From: Pseudarthrobacter sp. fls2-241-R2A-127 | GTDB lineage: Bacteria > Actinomycetota > Actinomycetes > Actinomycetales > Micrococcaceae | Direction: 5' to 3' | Assembly: GCF_030209355.1 (NCBI RefSeq) | Contig: NZ_JARVSF010000009.1 | Span: 274,513 to 338,512, forward strand | Length of the DNA: 64,000 nucleotides | Shown here: positions 37,101-45,770 of the stretch, piece after piece | Layout of the letters: each line of letters starts with the position of its first letter | How positions within the stretch are numbered: position 1 is the first letter of the stretch | Program-made: the position numbers and the translations under genes | Notes under the pieces: model-generated | Seen by the model: the letters and a program-made list of their open reading frames with translations, nothing else | Database searches by the model: none | What the model was told of the DNA's origin: nothing

Positions 37101-38284
37101 AGTTGCCTTGCGGTGCCGGATAAGTCCCCGGCGGCGGATGACGCAGCCACGGCCGCCCGCACCTCGGCCAGGTACTCTCCGGCCACCGTGTCCCAGGAGC
37201 GAACGGTGCCGGCCTGGTCCGCAGCGCCGCCGGGTGTGCCATGCGGCGGCCGGGGTGCCCTGAGGTGTTCCACGATCTTGCGGACCATCGCGTCCCGGCC
37301 GGCCTCAACGGTGAGCAGCGGGTGCGGGGGAAGTTCCCGGGCCGCCACCGGGGATGCCACCACGGGCAGCCCGGCCGCGAGGGCCTCGAGCACGGAGTTC
37401 CGGATGCCCACGCCGTGCTCGTCGGGGAAGACCGCGACGTCGGCTCCCTGGAAGATGTCCGGGAGCGAAGGCACGTTGGCAAGGATTTCAACCTTCGGAC
37501 CGGCCAGCGCCTGGACTGCTGCGGTCGGTTGCCGTCCGGCGATGACGAACCGGGCCTCGGGCACCTCCCGCCACACCAGGGGGGCGATGCTGGTGGCCAG
37601 GACCGTGGCACTGTCGACGTTGGGGGCATAGTTGAGGCTGCCCGCGAAGCAAACCACCGGCGAAGTCCTGTCCCGGCGCGGGCCGGTGGCCACAGTTGTG
37701 CCGTTGGGCACGCTTTGCACGGCCCTGCCGAGCTTCGCGGACCAGGCTGCAGCGTCCTGCGCCCCGACGGTCAGCAGCCGCGCCCTGGCGGGCAGCGACC
37801 GTTCCGCGCGTCCGGCGAGTAGTTCGCGCAGCCGGTAGGCCGGCCGCAGGGAGCGCGCAATGGCCGTGTCCATGGCGGCCCGGATGGACCAGGGGTCCAC
37901 GGTTTGCAGCACCAGGGGACCGGCCGCGAAGTGGGACAGGAAAAGGGCGTGGGGCCCGTGGATGAGGGTGGCATCATTGCGGCCGGACAGGGTGGCTGCC
38001 GCTGCCCGCGCTGAGGGGGTGGAGCGCCGCTGTTTTCCCAGGCCGGCAAGCCCGCCGAAGGAAAGGACAAACGCGGCGGGGTCAGCCCGCGGGGCCAGTT
38101 CGTGGACGGTTTCGCAGCGGGCCCGGATCTCCGCCGGAACCGGCACGGGGCCGGAAAACGTCAGCAGCGTGACGGCAACATCTGCGGGAAGATGGAGGAT
38201 CACTTCGTACGGGATCATGGAGCTTCCATCACCGAGTTGCGGGTCCCGGTTTGGCACGCTTTCAGTCACGTACAGGAGCTTCAT
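37097..38284 (-). CDS. Glycosyltransferase family 4 (GT-B)
   Basis: 395 residues from ATG 38284 (MKLLYVTESVPNRDPQ); a GTG at 38305 is an alternative, and neither has a strong ribosome site. The C-terminal donor domain has VCFAGSLNYAPNVDSATVLA, RFVIAGRQPT, ILANVPSLPDIFQGADVAVFP and GIRNSVLEALAAGLPVVASPVA. These include the conserved Glu of GT4 enzymes that use nucleotide sugars with retention of configuration. Coupled to the second flippase, it likely adds the sugar of the glycan that flippase exports. Confidence 0.85.
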   Translation of the reverse strand: MKLLYVTESVPNRDPQLGDGSSMIPYEVILHLPADVAVTLLTFSGPVPVPAEIRARCETVHELAPRADPAAFVLSFGGLAGLGKQRRSTPSARAAAATLSGRNDATLIHGPHALFLSHFAAGPLVLQTVDPWSIRAAMDTAIARSLRPAYRLRELLAGRAERSLPARARLLTVGAQDAAAWSAKLGRAVQSVPNGTTVATGPRRDRTSPVVCFAGSLNYAPNVDSATVLATSIAPLVWREVPEARFVIAGRQPTAAVQALAGPKVEILANVPSLPDIFQGADVAVFPDEHGVGIRNSVLEALAAGLPVVASPVAARELPPHPLLTVEAGRDAMVRKIVEHLRAPRPPHGTPGGAADQAGTVRSWDTVAGEYLAEVRAAVAASSAAGDLSGTARQL

Positions 38285-38357
38285 TGCAAGAGTGTACTGG
38301 ATCACACTCTGGCGGCAGGGTTGCTTTGGGTAACTTTGCGGGGAACCGCAGGAAACT

Positions 38358-38400
38358 AAAAAAGGGGCGACGGCGGGGAGTCCCCGCCGTCGCCCCTTTT
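38358..38400. terminator. Strong bidirectional terminator
   Basis: A 16-bp perfect inverted repeat (GGGGCGACGGCGGGGA and its complement, around one G) is flanked by six A on the left and four T on the right. On the minus strand it lies 18 bases past the stop of the GH16 gene and is followed by six U. It separates that gene from the promoter of the next minus-strand operon. Confidence 0.9.
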
Positions 38401-38418
38401 GAGGAAGCGCGTGGCTGG

Positions 38419-39516
38419 CTACTGCCAGGCGCGCACGTAGTCCACCAGCATCTGGGACTGCGGGCCGTACACCGGGTTCGTTGACGAAGCACCGACGTTC
38501 AGGACGATGTACTGCGGGGCGTTTCCGTCGTCCGTGGGGTAGGACTTGACCTTCACGCCGTCGAAGTAGACGTCGGAGGAGTTGGCCATCCGGTGCAGGC
38601 CGAACGTGTGGTACTGGTTGGCCCAGTCGCCGCCGACGGCACCCTGGTTGTGTGCGCCTGAGCTGGAATGGAAATTCACGGTCATCTTCCCCTGGAGGAC
38701 CTCAGCGATGTCGTTCTCGCCGGTGGCGGGCCAGGACTGCCCGGTGGTCCAGAACGCCGGCCAGTTGTAGAGGCCGTTGGCGTTGCCCGGGAACTTGATG
38801 CGGGCCTCGACGTAGCCGGTGGTGAACTGGTAGCCGGTGCCCGCTCCGCCCTTCGGGTTGGTGGAGACCAGGGACCCGGACGAGGACGAGGCGAGGCTGA
38901 GGGCCAGGTTGCCGTTGGCCACGGAGACATTGGCGGGGCTGGTGGCCACCTTATTCATGCTTCCGCAGTTGGGGGCGAACCAGCAGTTGGACCACTTTGC
39001 GCTGTCCAGCCCGGAGCCGTTGAACTCGTCGGCGAAGGTCATGGTCCAGTTTCCCGGGACCCCCGTGGGCATGGGCGTGCCGCTGTTGGCCAGCTGGGCC
39101 GCGGCGGGGGCCACGGCGATGGGGGACTGCGGGGCCGGAGCGGCCGCTGCGGGTGCCGGGGCGGCTGTAGCGGGAACCGGTGCCTGCGCCGGAGCCTGCT
39201 CCGAGGCGGGAGCGGGGGCTGGGGCGGGGGTGGTGGCCGGTGCGGACGGGGCTGCGGCGGACGGAGACGCTTGAGCCTGTACTTCGCTGCCGACCTCGGA
39301 GGCGCTGGCTACCCGGGAGACATCTGCAGGTTCATTGCCGTTGGCCAGGCCGAGGCCCAGGGAAGCTGCGCCGAGGACGGCTGCCGCAAGGCCGGCGGCC
39401 AAGGGCAAGCGGCGGCGGGATTCTTTGGATGTCAGGAACTGCCGGAGTCCGGCCGGAGCTGTCTCGTTTTGATAACGGCGCGCGCGTTTGGCGCTCACTT
39501 TGCGGGATGCGGGCAT
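38419..39516 (-). CDS. Secreted GH16-family glycanase with Ala/Pro-rich linker
   Basis: 365 residues from ATG 39516, with AGAGG about ten bases upstream. A basic N-terminus is followed by a membrane segment near residues 38-60. A linker of about 80 residues, mostly Ala/Pro, follows. The GH16 domain of about 220 residues starts near WTMTFADEFNGSGLDS. The catalytic motif appears as GENDIAEVL (Glu-x-Asp-x-x-Glu) with LYNWPAFWTTG before it. The linker would carry the enzyme through the cell wall if the N-terminal segment stays as an anchor. Substrate is probably a beta-glucan or the locus's own EPS. Confidence 0.85.
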   Translation of the reverse strand: MPASRKVSAKRARRYQNETAPAGLRQFLTSKESRRRLPLAAGLAAAVLGAASLGLGLANGNEPADVSRVASASEVGSEVQAQASPSAAAPSAPATTPAPAPAPASEQAPAQAPVPATAAPAPAAAAPAPQSPIAVAPAAAQLANSGTPMPTGVPGNWTMTFADEFNGSGLDSAKWSNCWFAPNCGSMNKVATSPANVSVANGNLALSLASSSSGSLVSTNPKGGAGTGYQFTTGYVEARIKFPGNANGLYNWPAFWTTGQSWPATGENDIAEVLQGKMTVNFHSSSGAHNQGAVGGDWANQYHTFGLHRMANSSDVYFDGVKVKSYPTDDGNAPQYIVLNVGASSTNPVYGPQSQMLVDYVRAWQ

Positions 39517-40011
39517 GGGGAATTTACCTCTCAACACCTGCGGAGTTAGCTGTCGGGTTCGAATGTTGCCATTCGGCCGCGCACTGCGGCTTCACCCCGA
39601 GGGCAGGCGGAAGCCATACCCGTGACGCTTGGGTCCCCCGCCTCTGCCTTGGAACCTAAGGGATCGCGGAAGCGGCAGAGTTGGGCGTCTTCCGGGATTG
39701 GGGCCGGCTGGGGCGGCCCCTCGAAGACCGTACACGAAAATCCCCGCGGAATCACAATTGGGTAACGGATGCGCGGTAGCGGGCGTGGCGTGCCGCCCCA
39801 TGGCCACCCGGGAGTCTATCGGAGGCTGCCTGATTCCCGCGTTATCCACATAGGTGGCAAACGGTGCGGCCTCCGCAGCATCACGCGGCTAGCGTTGAGT
39901 CAAGCGCGAATCGCCTATCAGGTCCAGATGCACTAAGATATTGAAGTCTGTGCTGCGTCCTGCCTCCCTATCGGCGGCAAGGCACTGCACGGAATCGCAA
40001 ATGAACCTCCT

Positions 40012-40030
40012 GTTACGGAAATGCCGTAAC
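40012..40030 (+). promoter_or_regulatory. Leader hairpin before rpsF, candidate S6:S18 autoregulatory element
   Basis: GTTACGG and CCGTAAC form a 7-bp stem with loop AAATG, ten bases ahead of the ribosome site. Leaders of rpsF bind the S6:S18 complex in several phyla through a stem with a CCG element, and CCG is present here twice. The match to that motif is by inspection only. Confidence 0.35.
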
Positions 40031-40040
40031 CGCTTAGCCC

Positions 40041-40050
40041 AAAGGAGGTG
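40041..40050 (+). promoter_or_regulatory. Near-perfect Shine-Dalgarno site of rpsF
   Basis: AAAGGAGGTG matches the 16S anti-SD almost fully and lies nine bases before ATG 40060. This decides against the GTG at 40048. Confidence 0.85.
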
Positions 40051-40059
40051 GGTTCACAT

Positions 40060-40365
40060 ATGCGTCCTTACGAATTGATGGTAATCATCGACCCCGAGGT
40101 CGAAGAGCGTACCGTTGAGCCGTCGCTTCAGAAGTTCCTGAACGTCATCACCAACGATGGTGGAACCATCGAAAAGGTTGACATCTGGGGCCGTCGCCGG
40201 CTGGCTTACGAGATCAAGAAGAAGTCCGAAGGTATCTACGCCGTGGTGAATTTCACCGCCAAGCCGGAAACCGCCAAGGAACTTGACCGCCAGCTGTCTC
40301 TTAACGAGACCATCATGCGCACCAAGATCACCCGCCCCGAAGAGCAGAAGGTTGTTGCTGAGTAA
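40060..40365 (+). CDS. rpsF: 30S ribosomal protein S6
   Basis: 101 residues, the normal length of S6. The start [17 protein letters not shown] and the [23 protein letters not shown] segment are diagnostic. It binds S18 and 16S rRNA in the central domain of the small subunit. It heads the conserved rpsF-ssb-rpsR-rplI operon; the gap to ssb is 73 bp. Confidence 0.98.
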   Translation: MRPYELMVIIDPEVEERTVEPSLQKFLNVITNDGGTIEKVDIWGRRRLAYEIKKKSEGIYAVVNFTAKPETAKELDRQLSLNETIMRTKITRPEEQKVVAE

Positions 40366-40438
40366 TTCAGCAACCGTCTTCATTCTTTACCCCGCAGGAA
40401 ACGCACTCTTCACCCAGGATCGAACAAGGAGGCAGTAG

Positions 40439-41014
40439 ATGGCAGGCGAGACCACCATTACGGTCATCGGTAACCTCACCAATGACCCGGAATTGCGGTT
40501 CACACCGTCCGGTTCCGCAGTAGCGAACTTCACCATCGCTTCCACCCCCCGCACCTTTGATCGCCAGTCCAACGAGTGGAAGGACGGGGAGACCCTGTTC
40601 CTCCGCGCCGCTGTATGGCGTGAAGCTGCCGAGAACGTCGCCGAATCCCTGACCAAGGGTATGCGCGTGATCGTGACCGGCCGCTTGAAGAGCCGTTCCT
40701 ACGAAACAAAAGAAGGCGAAAAGCGCACCGTTATCGAGCTTGAGGTCGACGAAATCGGCCCCAGCCTGCGCTACGCCAACGCCAAGGTCAACCGCACCCA
40801 GCGCTCCGGCGGACAGGGTGGGGGCGGCTTCGGCGGCGGCAACGGCGGCGGTGGCTTCGGAGGCGGCAACCCTGGTGGAAACCAGGGCGGTAACTCCGGT
40901 GGAGGCTGGGGCGGCGGCAACCAGCAGGCTGCACAGGACGATCCCTGGGCCACGCCCGGCGTGTCCAATGCAGGCGGCTGGGGCAACGGCCCCGATTCCG
41001 AACCTCCCTTCTAA
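40439..41014 (+). CDS. ssb: Single-stranded DNA-binding protein
   Basis: 191 residues. The OB fold spans about 1-115 ([40 protein letters not shown]). A glycine-rich linker of Gly-Gly-Phe/Asn-Gly repeats follows, then the acidic tip ending DSEPPF that recruits replication and repair proteins. AAGGAGG lies eight bases upstream. Location in the ribosomal operon next to dnaB is the usual actinobacterial arrangement and marks it as the main chromosomal SSB. Confidence 0.97.
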   Translation: MAGETTITVIGNLTNDPELRFTPSGSAVANFTIASTPRTFDRQSNEWKDGETLFLRAAVWREAAENVAESLTKGMRVIVTGRLKSRSYETKEGEKRTVIELEVDEIGPSLRYANAKVNRTQRSGGQGGGGFGGGNGGGGFGGGNPGGNQGGNSGGGWGGGNQQAAQDDPWATPGVSNAGGWGNGPDSEPPF

Positions 41015-41140
41015 AACCCAAACAACGGCCCGACGCCGGGACAGCCCGGGAGCCGCAAGGCACCCAAGGTTTTACCGCCGCCGGACCACCACCATCCCGT
41101 GGATCAATATCCACGGGCTCCCTAGAATAGGAGCTCCACG

Positions 41141-41380
41141 ATGGCTAAGGCTGAACTCCGTAAGCCCAAACCAAAGTCCAACCCCTTGAAGGCCGCTGAC
41201 ATCACTGTCATCGACTACAAGGACGTAGCATTGCTGCGCAAGTTCATCTCCGACCGCGGAAAGATCCGCGCCCGTCGCGTCACTGGCGTCACGGTGCAGG
41301 AACAGCGCAAGATCGCCCAGGCAATCAAGAACGCCCGCGAAGTTGCTCTGCTGCCTTACTCCGGCGCTGGCCGCGGCTAA
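41141..41380 (+). CDS. rpsR: 30S ribosomal protein S18
   Basis: 79 residues. [27 protein letters not shown] is diagnostic for S18, which pairs with S6 on the platform of the small subunit. No Cys-rich (zinc) ribbon is present, so this is the C-minus form. It follows ssb by 126 bp with TAGGAG before the ATG. Confidence 0.97.
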   Translation: MAKAELRKPKPKSNPLKAADITVIDYKDVALLRKFISDRGKIRARRVTGVTVQEQRKIAQAIKNAREVALLPYSGAGRG

Positions 41381-41397
41381 GGAAGGGATTAACTAAC

Positions 41398-41850
41398 ATG
41401 GCAAAGCTCATTCTGACCCACGAAGTAACCGGTCTCGGTGCTGCTGGCGATGTTGTCGAGGTCAAGGACGGTTACGCACGTAACTTCCTGCTGCCCCGCG
41501 GCTTCGCCCTGACCTGGACCAAGGGTGGCGAGAAGCAGGTTGAGTCCATCAAGGCTGCCCGCGCTGCCCGTGCGCACGCTTCTGTTGAAGCTGCGCAGGC
41601 ACAGGCCCAGGCTCTGTCCTCCAAGAAGGTCAAGCTCGAGGTGAAGGCCGGCGAGTCCGGTCGTCTCTTCGGTACCGTCAAGCCTGCTGATGTCGCTGCC
41701 GCTGTTGAGGCCGCCGGCCTCGGCGCCATCGACAAGCGCAACGTTGAACTGCCGAACCACATCAAGTCTGTCGGTTCGTACACGGCCAACGTGCGCCTGC
41801 ACGAGGACGTTTCCGCTGTCATCGACCTCGAGGTCGTTGCCGGAAAGTAG
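41398..41850 (+). CDS. rplI: 50S ribosomal protein L9
   Basis: 150 residues. [35 protein letters not shown] is the N-terminal L9 domain; a long charged helix and C-terminal domain follow. It binds 23S rRNA near the L1 stalk. It lies 17 bp after rpsR and is followed by a strong hairpin. Confidence 0.98.
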   Translation: MAKLILTHEVTGLGAAGDVVEVKDGYARNFLLPRGFALTWTKGGEKQVESIKAARAARAHASVEAAQAQAQALSSKKVKLEVKAGESGRLFGTVKPADVAAAVEAAGLGAIDKRNVELPNHIKSVGSYTANVRLHEDVSAVIDLEVVAGK

Positions 41851-41870
41851 TTTCCGCACTGCAGTGCAAT

Positions 41871-41905
41871 GGCCCCCGCCCGGGATTCCGGTGCGGGGGC
41901 CCTTT
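41871..41905 (+). terminator. Rho-independent-type terminator of the rpsF-rplI operon
   Basis: GGCCCCCGC (41871-41879) pairs with GCGGGGGCC (41893-41901), followed by CTTT. It begins 20 bases past the rplI stop. Confidence 0.85.
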
Positions 41906-42027
41906 GCGTGCAAGGTCACGGCCGGAAGTCCCGGTCACTCGGCGCCGGTCCCCTAAGCTGGCGTGAAGCCGGACCTTCGTTCCGGGCCGGCACCATTCCA
42001 CCGTTTCCCTCGGAAGGTCACCCAGCG

Positions 42028-43023
42028 TTGCCGTTCCTCTTCGTCAGCTGCATCCTCCTGGTGGCCGCAGCCATCAGTTTTGCGACCGACCGAAGGCGCC
42101 TTCGGAACGGAGTCTTCCTCGTCTCCGGTGCGGTCCTGGCCTGGACTGGGCTACTCGTTGTCTCCGGGAACAACTCCGTCCCTGTCCTCATGACCCTGGC
42201 CTTGGGCCTCCTGCTCGTCGTCTCAGTGCCTGTCCTGGCTGTCTTCCTGGTCCTCAACGGACTCATCATGCTGCGCCGTGAGGGCCGCAGCCACGCAAAC
42301 CTGCTGTCCCTGCTCGCCGGCTTGGCCGTGGTGGCCGTTCCGCTGGCCCTGGCCGCCCTGCAAACGGCCGAACCCGGGCTCAGGGTGCTCACCTGGGTGG
42401 CCGCCCTGCTGGCTGGATATGTGGGCTTCGTGTTCGTCAGCTACGTGGTCTATTCGCTCATCTACTCCAACCTGCCGCCGCGCCGGCATCCCGAATACGT
42501 GGTGGTTTTGGGTTCCGGCCTGGCCGGTGGCTCCGTTCCGCCCCTGCTGGCCGCACGGCTTGACGCCGCGGTTCGCCTGTACCGCGGCAAGCGTGGCGGG
42601 TCCATCAAAGCGCTGATCCCCAGCGGCGGGCAGGGAGCCGATGAGCACCTTCCCGAAGGGACGGCGATGGCCCGCTACCTGCAGGAGAAGGGTATTCCTG
42701 CCAGCCGGATCATCGTGGAGGACCGGGCCACCACCACCATGGAGAACCTGGACTTTTCGCGTGAGCTGATGGAGCGGCCGGACGCTCCCGTCACGGTGGT
42801 CACCAGCAGTTACCACGTGTTTCGCGCGGCCATGTTTACCCGGCGCGCGGGGCTGCGCGCGCACGTCACCGGGGCCAGGACGGCGGGCTATTTTATCCCC
42901 AGCGCCTTCCTTCGGGAATTCATCGCCATCCTCGCCACGTACCGGTGGATCAACCTGGGTTTCTGTGCCGCGCTGGTCGGCGTTGCCTTGGCCGCCATGG
43001 CCGTGCCGCTGCTTCCCGGCTGA
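42028..43023 (+). CDS. YdcF/DUF218-family membrane protein
   Basis: 331 residues from TTG 42028 (GGAAGG about ten bases upstream). The frame extends to 41869, but that would put the start inside the operon terminator. Five membrane helices cover about the first 140 residues. The DUF218 domain then runs from EYVVVLGSGLAGG through GGQGADEHLPEGTAM, IIVEDRATTTMEN and VVTSSYHVFRAAM. This fold has been linked to envelope glycan or SAM-related functions, none firmly established in this group. One hydrophobic stretch closes the C-terminus. Confidence 0.82.
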   Translation: MPFLFVSCILLVAAAISFATDRRRLRNGVFLVSGAVLAWTGLLVVSGNNSVPVLMTLALGLLLVVSVPVLAVFLVLNGLIMLRREGRSHANLLSLLAGLAVVAVPLALAALQTAEPGLRVLTWVAALLAGYVGFVFVSYVVYSLIYSNLPPRRHPEYVVVLGSGLAGGSVPPLLAARLDAAVRLYRGKRGGSIKALIPSGGQGADEHLPEGTAMARYLQEKGIPASRIIVEDRATTTMENLDFSRELMERPDAPVTVVTSSYHVFRAAMFTRRAGLRAHVTGARTAGYFIPSAFLREFIAILATYRWINLGFCAALVGVALAAMAVPLLPG

Positions 43024-43063
43024 AACCGGTGGCTGGCCGGAGCGCCGGTGATAGCCTGCTCCG

Positions 43064-43912
43064 GTGAACCCGACACCCAGCAGCCGTCCCTTCCACCAGG
43101 TGGATGTTTTCGCCGGCACAGCGTACCGGGGCAACCCGCTCGCCGTCGTCCTCGATGCCCAGGGCCTGGACGCGGCAACAATGCAGCACTTCGCCAACTG
43201 GACCAACCTCTCGGAAACCACCTTCCTCCTGCCCGCGGAGGATCCCCGTGCCGACTACAAGGTCAGGATCTTCACGGGGAGCGAGGAGTTTCCGTTCGCG
43301 GGTCATCCCACGCTGGGATCAGCGCACACCTGGCTGCAGGCCGGCGGCGTTCCGAAGTCCGGCGACTATCTGGTGCAGGAGTGCGGCGCCGGGCTGGTCA
43401 GGATCAAGCGCGACGCCGGCCGGCTGGCTTTCGCCGCACCGCCCCTCACGCGCTTCGAGGCAATCGAAGAGCCCGCCAGGCAGCAGTTGGCCGACGCTTT
43501 GGGGATACCGGCAGGTGACATCATGGACGCATCCTGGCTGGTCAACGGACCGGAGTGGATCGGTGTCCTGCTGGGCTCCGCGGACCAGGTGCTGGCCCTC
43601 GCGCCGGATCCGGTGGCCATGGGGAACTTGAAGGTCGGTGTCATAGGGCCGCACCCTCCCGGCGGGGAGGCTGACTTTGAGGTGCGGACGTTTATCCCGG
43701 GGGATGCGATGGTGGAGGACCCTGTGACGGGCAGCTTCAACGCAGGGGCCGCCCAGTGGCTCATTGGAAGCGGCAGGGCACCAGCGCGCTACGTCGCCGC
43801 GCAGGGCACCGTCCTGGGCCGGGCAGGCCGTGTGCACGTCACTGCCGAGGACGGTGTTGTGTGGGTGGGCGGCGAGTCCAGTACCTGCATCCGAGGCACC
43901 GTCCTGCTCTGA
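43064..43912 (+). CDS. PhzF-family isomerase
   Basis: 282 residues. FHQVDVFAGTAYRGNPLAVVLDA, NLSETTF (catalytic Glu), FPFAGHPTLGSAHTW and VEDPVTGSFNAGAAQWL are the family landmarks of the two-lobed diaminopimelate-epimerase-like fold. PhzF proper isomerises a phenazine precursor, but no phenazine genes are here and most homologues have unknown substrates. GTG start; the upstream gap is 40 bp with no clear ribosome site. Confidence 0.88.
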   Translation: MNPTPSSRPFHQVDVFAGTAYRGNPLAVVLDAQGLDAATMQHFANWTNLSETTFLLPAEDPRADYKVRIFTGSEEFPFAGHPTLGSAHTWLQAGGVPKSGDYLVQECGAGLVRIKRDAGRLAFAAPPLTRFEAIEEPARQQLADALGIPAGDIMDASWLVNGPEWIGVLLGSADQVLALAPDPVAMGNLKVGVIGPHPPGGEADFEVRTFIPGDAMVEDPVTGSFNAGAAQWLIGSGRAPARYVAAQGTVLGRAGRVHVTAEDGVVWVGGESSTCIRGTVLL

Positions 43913-44007
43913 TCCAGGGCACCGGGAATACTCCAGGCTATGTCGCCGTTCAGGGATATAGATGCAAATACATGTATGAAGAACTGAACGAACACCAGGA
44001 GAATGCC

Positions 44008-44634
44008 ATGGAAACCCGCCGTCTAACAGTCCTCTCCGCCGGACTTGGCGTCCCATCGTCCAGCCGGCTGCTGGCCGACCAGCTCGCGGCCGCTGCCGGG
44101 CGGCGCCTCACCGCGGGCGGCTATGAGGTGGTGGCTGACGTCGTCGAACTCCGGGATTTGGCCGTGGACATCGCCAACAACTTCGTCACCGGGTACGCCG
44201 CACCCCGCCTGGCGGAGGTCATCGCAGGCGTGGAGGCCTCGGACGGGATCATCGCCGTGACGCCGGTCTTCAGTGCCTCCTACAGCGGCCTCTTCAAATC
44301 CTTCTTCGACGTCCTGGACCCCAAGTCCCTCGACGGCAAGGCCGTCCTGCTGGGCGCTACGGGGGGCACCGACCGGCACCAGATGGTGCTTGATTATGCG
44401 TTGCGCCCGCTGTTCAGCTACCTGCGGGCCCGCACGGCCGCCACGGGAGTCTTCGCCGGGCCGCAGGACTGGGGCACCACCGAAGAGGGCGGCTCCTCGC
44501 TCGCGGACCGCATCGAGCGCGCCGCCTCCGAATTTACCCTCCTGCTGGATGGGCCCCAGCCCGGCCGGAAGCCGGCACCCCTGGAGTCCTTGCCGTTCGA
44601 GCAGCTCCTGGCCGGAATTGCCGGGCCCCGCTAG
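44008..44634 (+). CDS. NADPH-dependent FMN reductase (CE1759-type)
   Basis: 208 residues from ATG 44008, with CAGGAG six bases upstream. LTVLSAGLGVPSSSRLLADQL is the FMN-phosphate loop of the flavodoxin-like fold. IAVTPVFSASYSGLFKSFFDVLD is the dimer/active-site segment. These enzymes supply reduced flavin or act as oxidoreductases. It ends in a CTAG shared with the stop of the convergent gene. Confidence 0.85.
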   Translation: METRRLTVLSAGLGVPSSSRLLADQLAAAAGRRLTAGGYEVVADVVELRDLAVDIANNFVTGYAAPRLAEVIAGVEASDGIIAVTPVFSASYSGLFKSFFDVLDPKSLDGKAVLLGATGGTDRHQMVLDYALRPLFSYLRARTAATGVFAGPQDWGTTEEGGSSLADRIERAASEFTLLLDGPQPGRKPAPLESLPFEQLLAGIAGPR

Positions 44635-45206
44635 TCGTCCAGCAGCGCGATGAATTCCCGGGCCTGGACCGGTGAGATGTCCGAGTGCCGCGTCAGGGCA
44701 GTAACGGCGGCCTCGGTGTCACCGCTGCGGGCCAGGGAGCGGATCCGGCCGTAAATTTCGTCGTTGAGCATATTGCTGCTCACCTCGCGGGTCACGTCGC
44801 CCTTGCTGGCGATGGCGCGGTAGCGGTAAGGGAACCGCTGTGGTTCGTCATCGTCCTCCACGGCCTCCGCCGGCTCCTGGCGGCGGTATGGCTGGGGGTG
44901 GGCTGCCAGGGCGCCCACGGCGTCACGGGAAGCCCTCAGCCCCTCGCCCGTGACCTCCTGGTACAGCCTGATGGCGGCCATCGCCTGGCCCTGCGCAATC
45001 ATGGCGTACAACCGCCGGTGTTCGCTCTCCGACAACTTGCCGGCCGCGGCCCGGGCCAGTTCCGGTGCCGGCTCCCGCTCCACGCCGGCCGGACCTGAAG
45101 GGGCACCTCCGCCTGCCGCCCTGCGCCCTCGGGCCATGCGGTAGGCAAAGATGACTCCCGCAACAACGGCGAGCAGGATAAGGACCGGGACCACAAGGGA
45201 TTCCAT
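44631..45206 (-). CDS. Membrane-anchored protein with L7/L12 C-terminal-like domain
   Basis: 191 residues. One N-terminal helix (VVPVLILLAVVAGVIFAYRMA) is followed by a linker. A segment with LYQEVTGEGLRASRDAV, closely similar to the C-terminal domain of ribosomal L7/L12 that binds translation factors, sits at residues about 60-105. A charged stretch and a C-terminal helical domain (ARSGDTEAAVTALTRHSDISPVQAREFIALLDD) follow. Function unknown; the cytoplasmic L7/L12-like module could recruit a GTPase or simply be a recruited fold. The ATG has a weak ribosome site. Confidence 0.72.
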   Translation of the reverse strand: MESLVVPVLILLAVVAGVIFAYRMARGRRAAGGGAPSGPAGVEREPAPELARAAAGKLSESEHRRLYAMIAQGQAMAAIRLYQEVTGEGLRASRDAVGALAAHPQPYRRQEPAEAVEDDDEPQRFPYRYRAIASKGDVTREVSSNMLNDEIYGRIRSLARSGDTEAAVTALTRHSDISPVQAREFIALLDD

Positions 45207-45309
45207 TTTTACGAGCCGTTCTGTGTACTCCTGGCCGTCGCCAAGGCGGTTGCGTTGCCGGCTGTCCGTCCAGCCATGGCCAATACCTAGAGCTTAATCC
45301 AGAACCCGG

Positions 45310-45770
45310 TTATCCACAGCAATATTCACCGCGCTGCATACTGCAACGTTCCCTGCCGGTCAAACTCCGCCAAGGGAATATGAGTAGCGCCACGCGAGCC
45401 GGAGCGGGCATGCCGCAGCCGGCGCCCGGCCACCTCCCGCCCGCCGCTGCGCGCGTAAACCTGTGGATGAAATTCCCCGAAAGAAATATTTACTCCACAT
45501 GCTGGCGAAGATGTTTTCGCAGGTCAGATGGCTTTAGCGGCAAAAAAAAATTCCTATATCCACAGGCTTCCCCACAGGCTGTGCACAAGCTATGCCCCGT
45601 AGTGCACAGGTTATCCACAGGAGTACCGGCCTGCTGGCTTTGCGGCTGGACCGGTGGCGGCTACCGTAGCGGGGTACCTGTTTTCCACGGCCGGACCAAG
45701 GCCTGTAACCCTCAATCAAAAGCCTCTCCGGGCCCCCTTGCCGGGCGCTCTGTGGAAAAGCTGTGGATAG
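45310..45770. promoter_or_regulatory. Cluster of DnaA-box-like sequences upstream of dnaB
   Basis: Full matches to TTWTNCACA occur at 45310-45318 and 45611-45619 (TTATCCACA) and at 45751-45759 (TTTTCCACA, reverse strand). One-mismatch copies are at 45462-45470, 45556-45564, 45580-45588, 45681-45689 and 45762-45770. The intervening stretch at 45480-45560 is AT-rich. The whole 721-bp gap (45207-45927) has no credible gene. DnaA binding here could control dnaB or titrate DnaA. oriC proper is expected between dnaA and dnaN, which are not in this window. Confidence 0.55.

Larger units (their letters stand above)
39517..40059. promoter_or_regulatory. Intergenic region upstream of rpsF
   Basis: 543 bp without a credible gene. 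It contains a perfect DnaA-box sequence TTATCCACA at 39842-39850. A TAAGAT hexamer at 39934-39939 is a possible -10 element of the rpsF promoter, but no matching -35 is evident. The leader hairpin at 40012-40030 is listed separately. Short open frames here lack ribosome sites and recognisable sequence. Confidence 0.4.

Noticed and set aside
41869..42027. N-terminal extension of the YdcF-like protein
   Set aside because: It would begin inside the rplI terminator hairpin; the TTG at 42028 with GGAAGG and immediate hydrophobic helix is a better start.
43064..43912. Phenazine biosynthesis gene
   Set aside because: PhzF homologues are widespread outside phenazine pathways, and no other phz gene is present.
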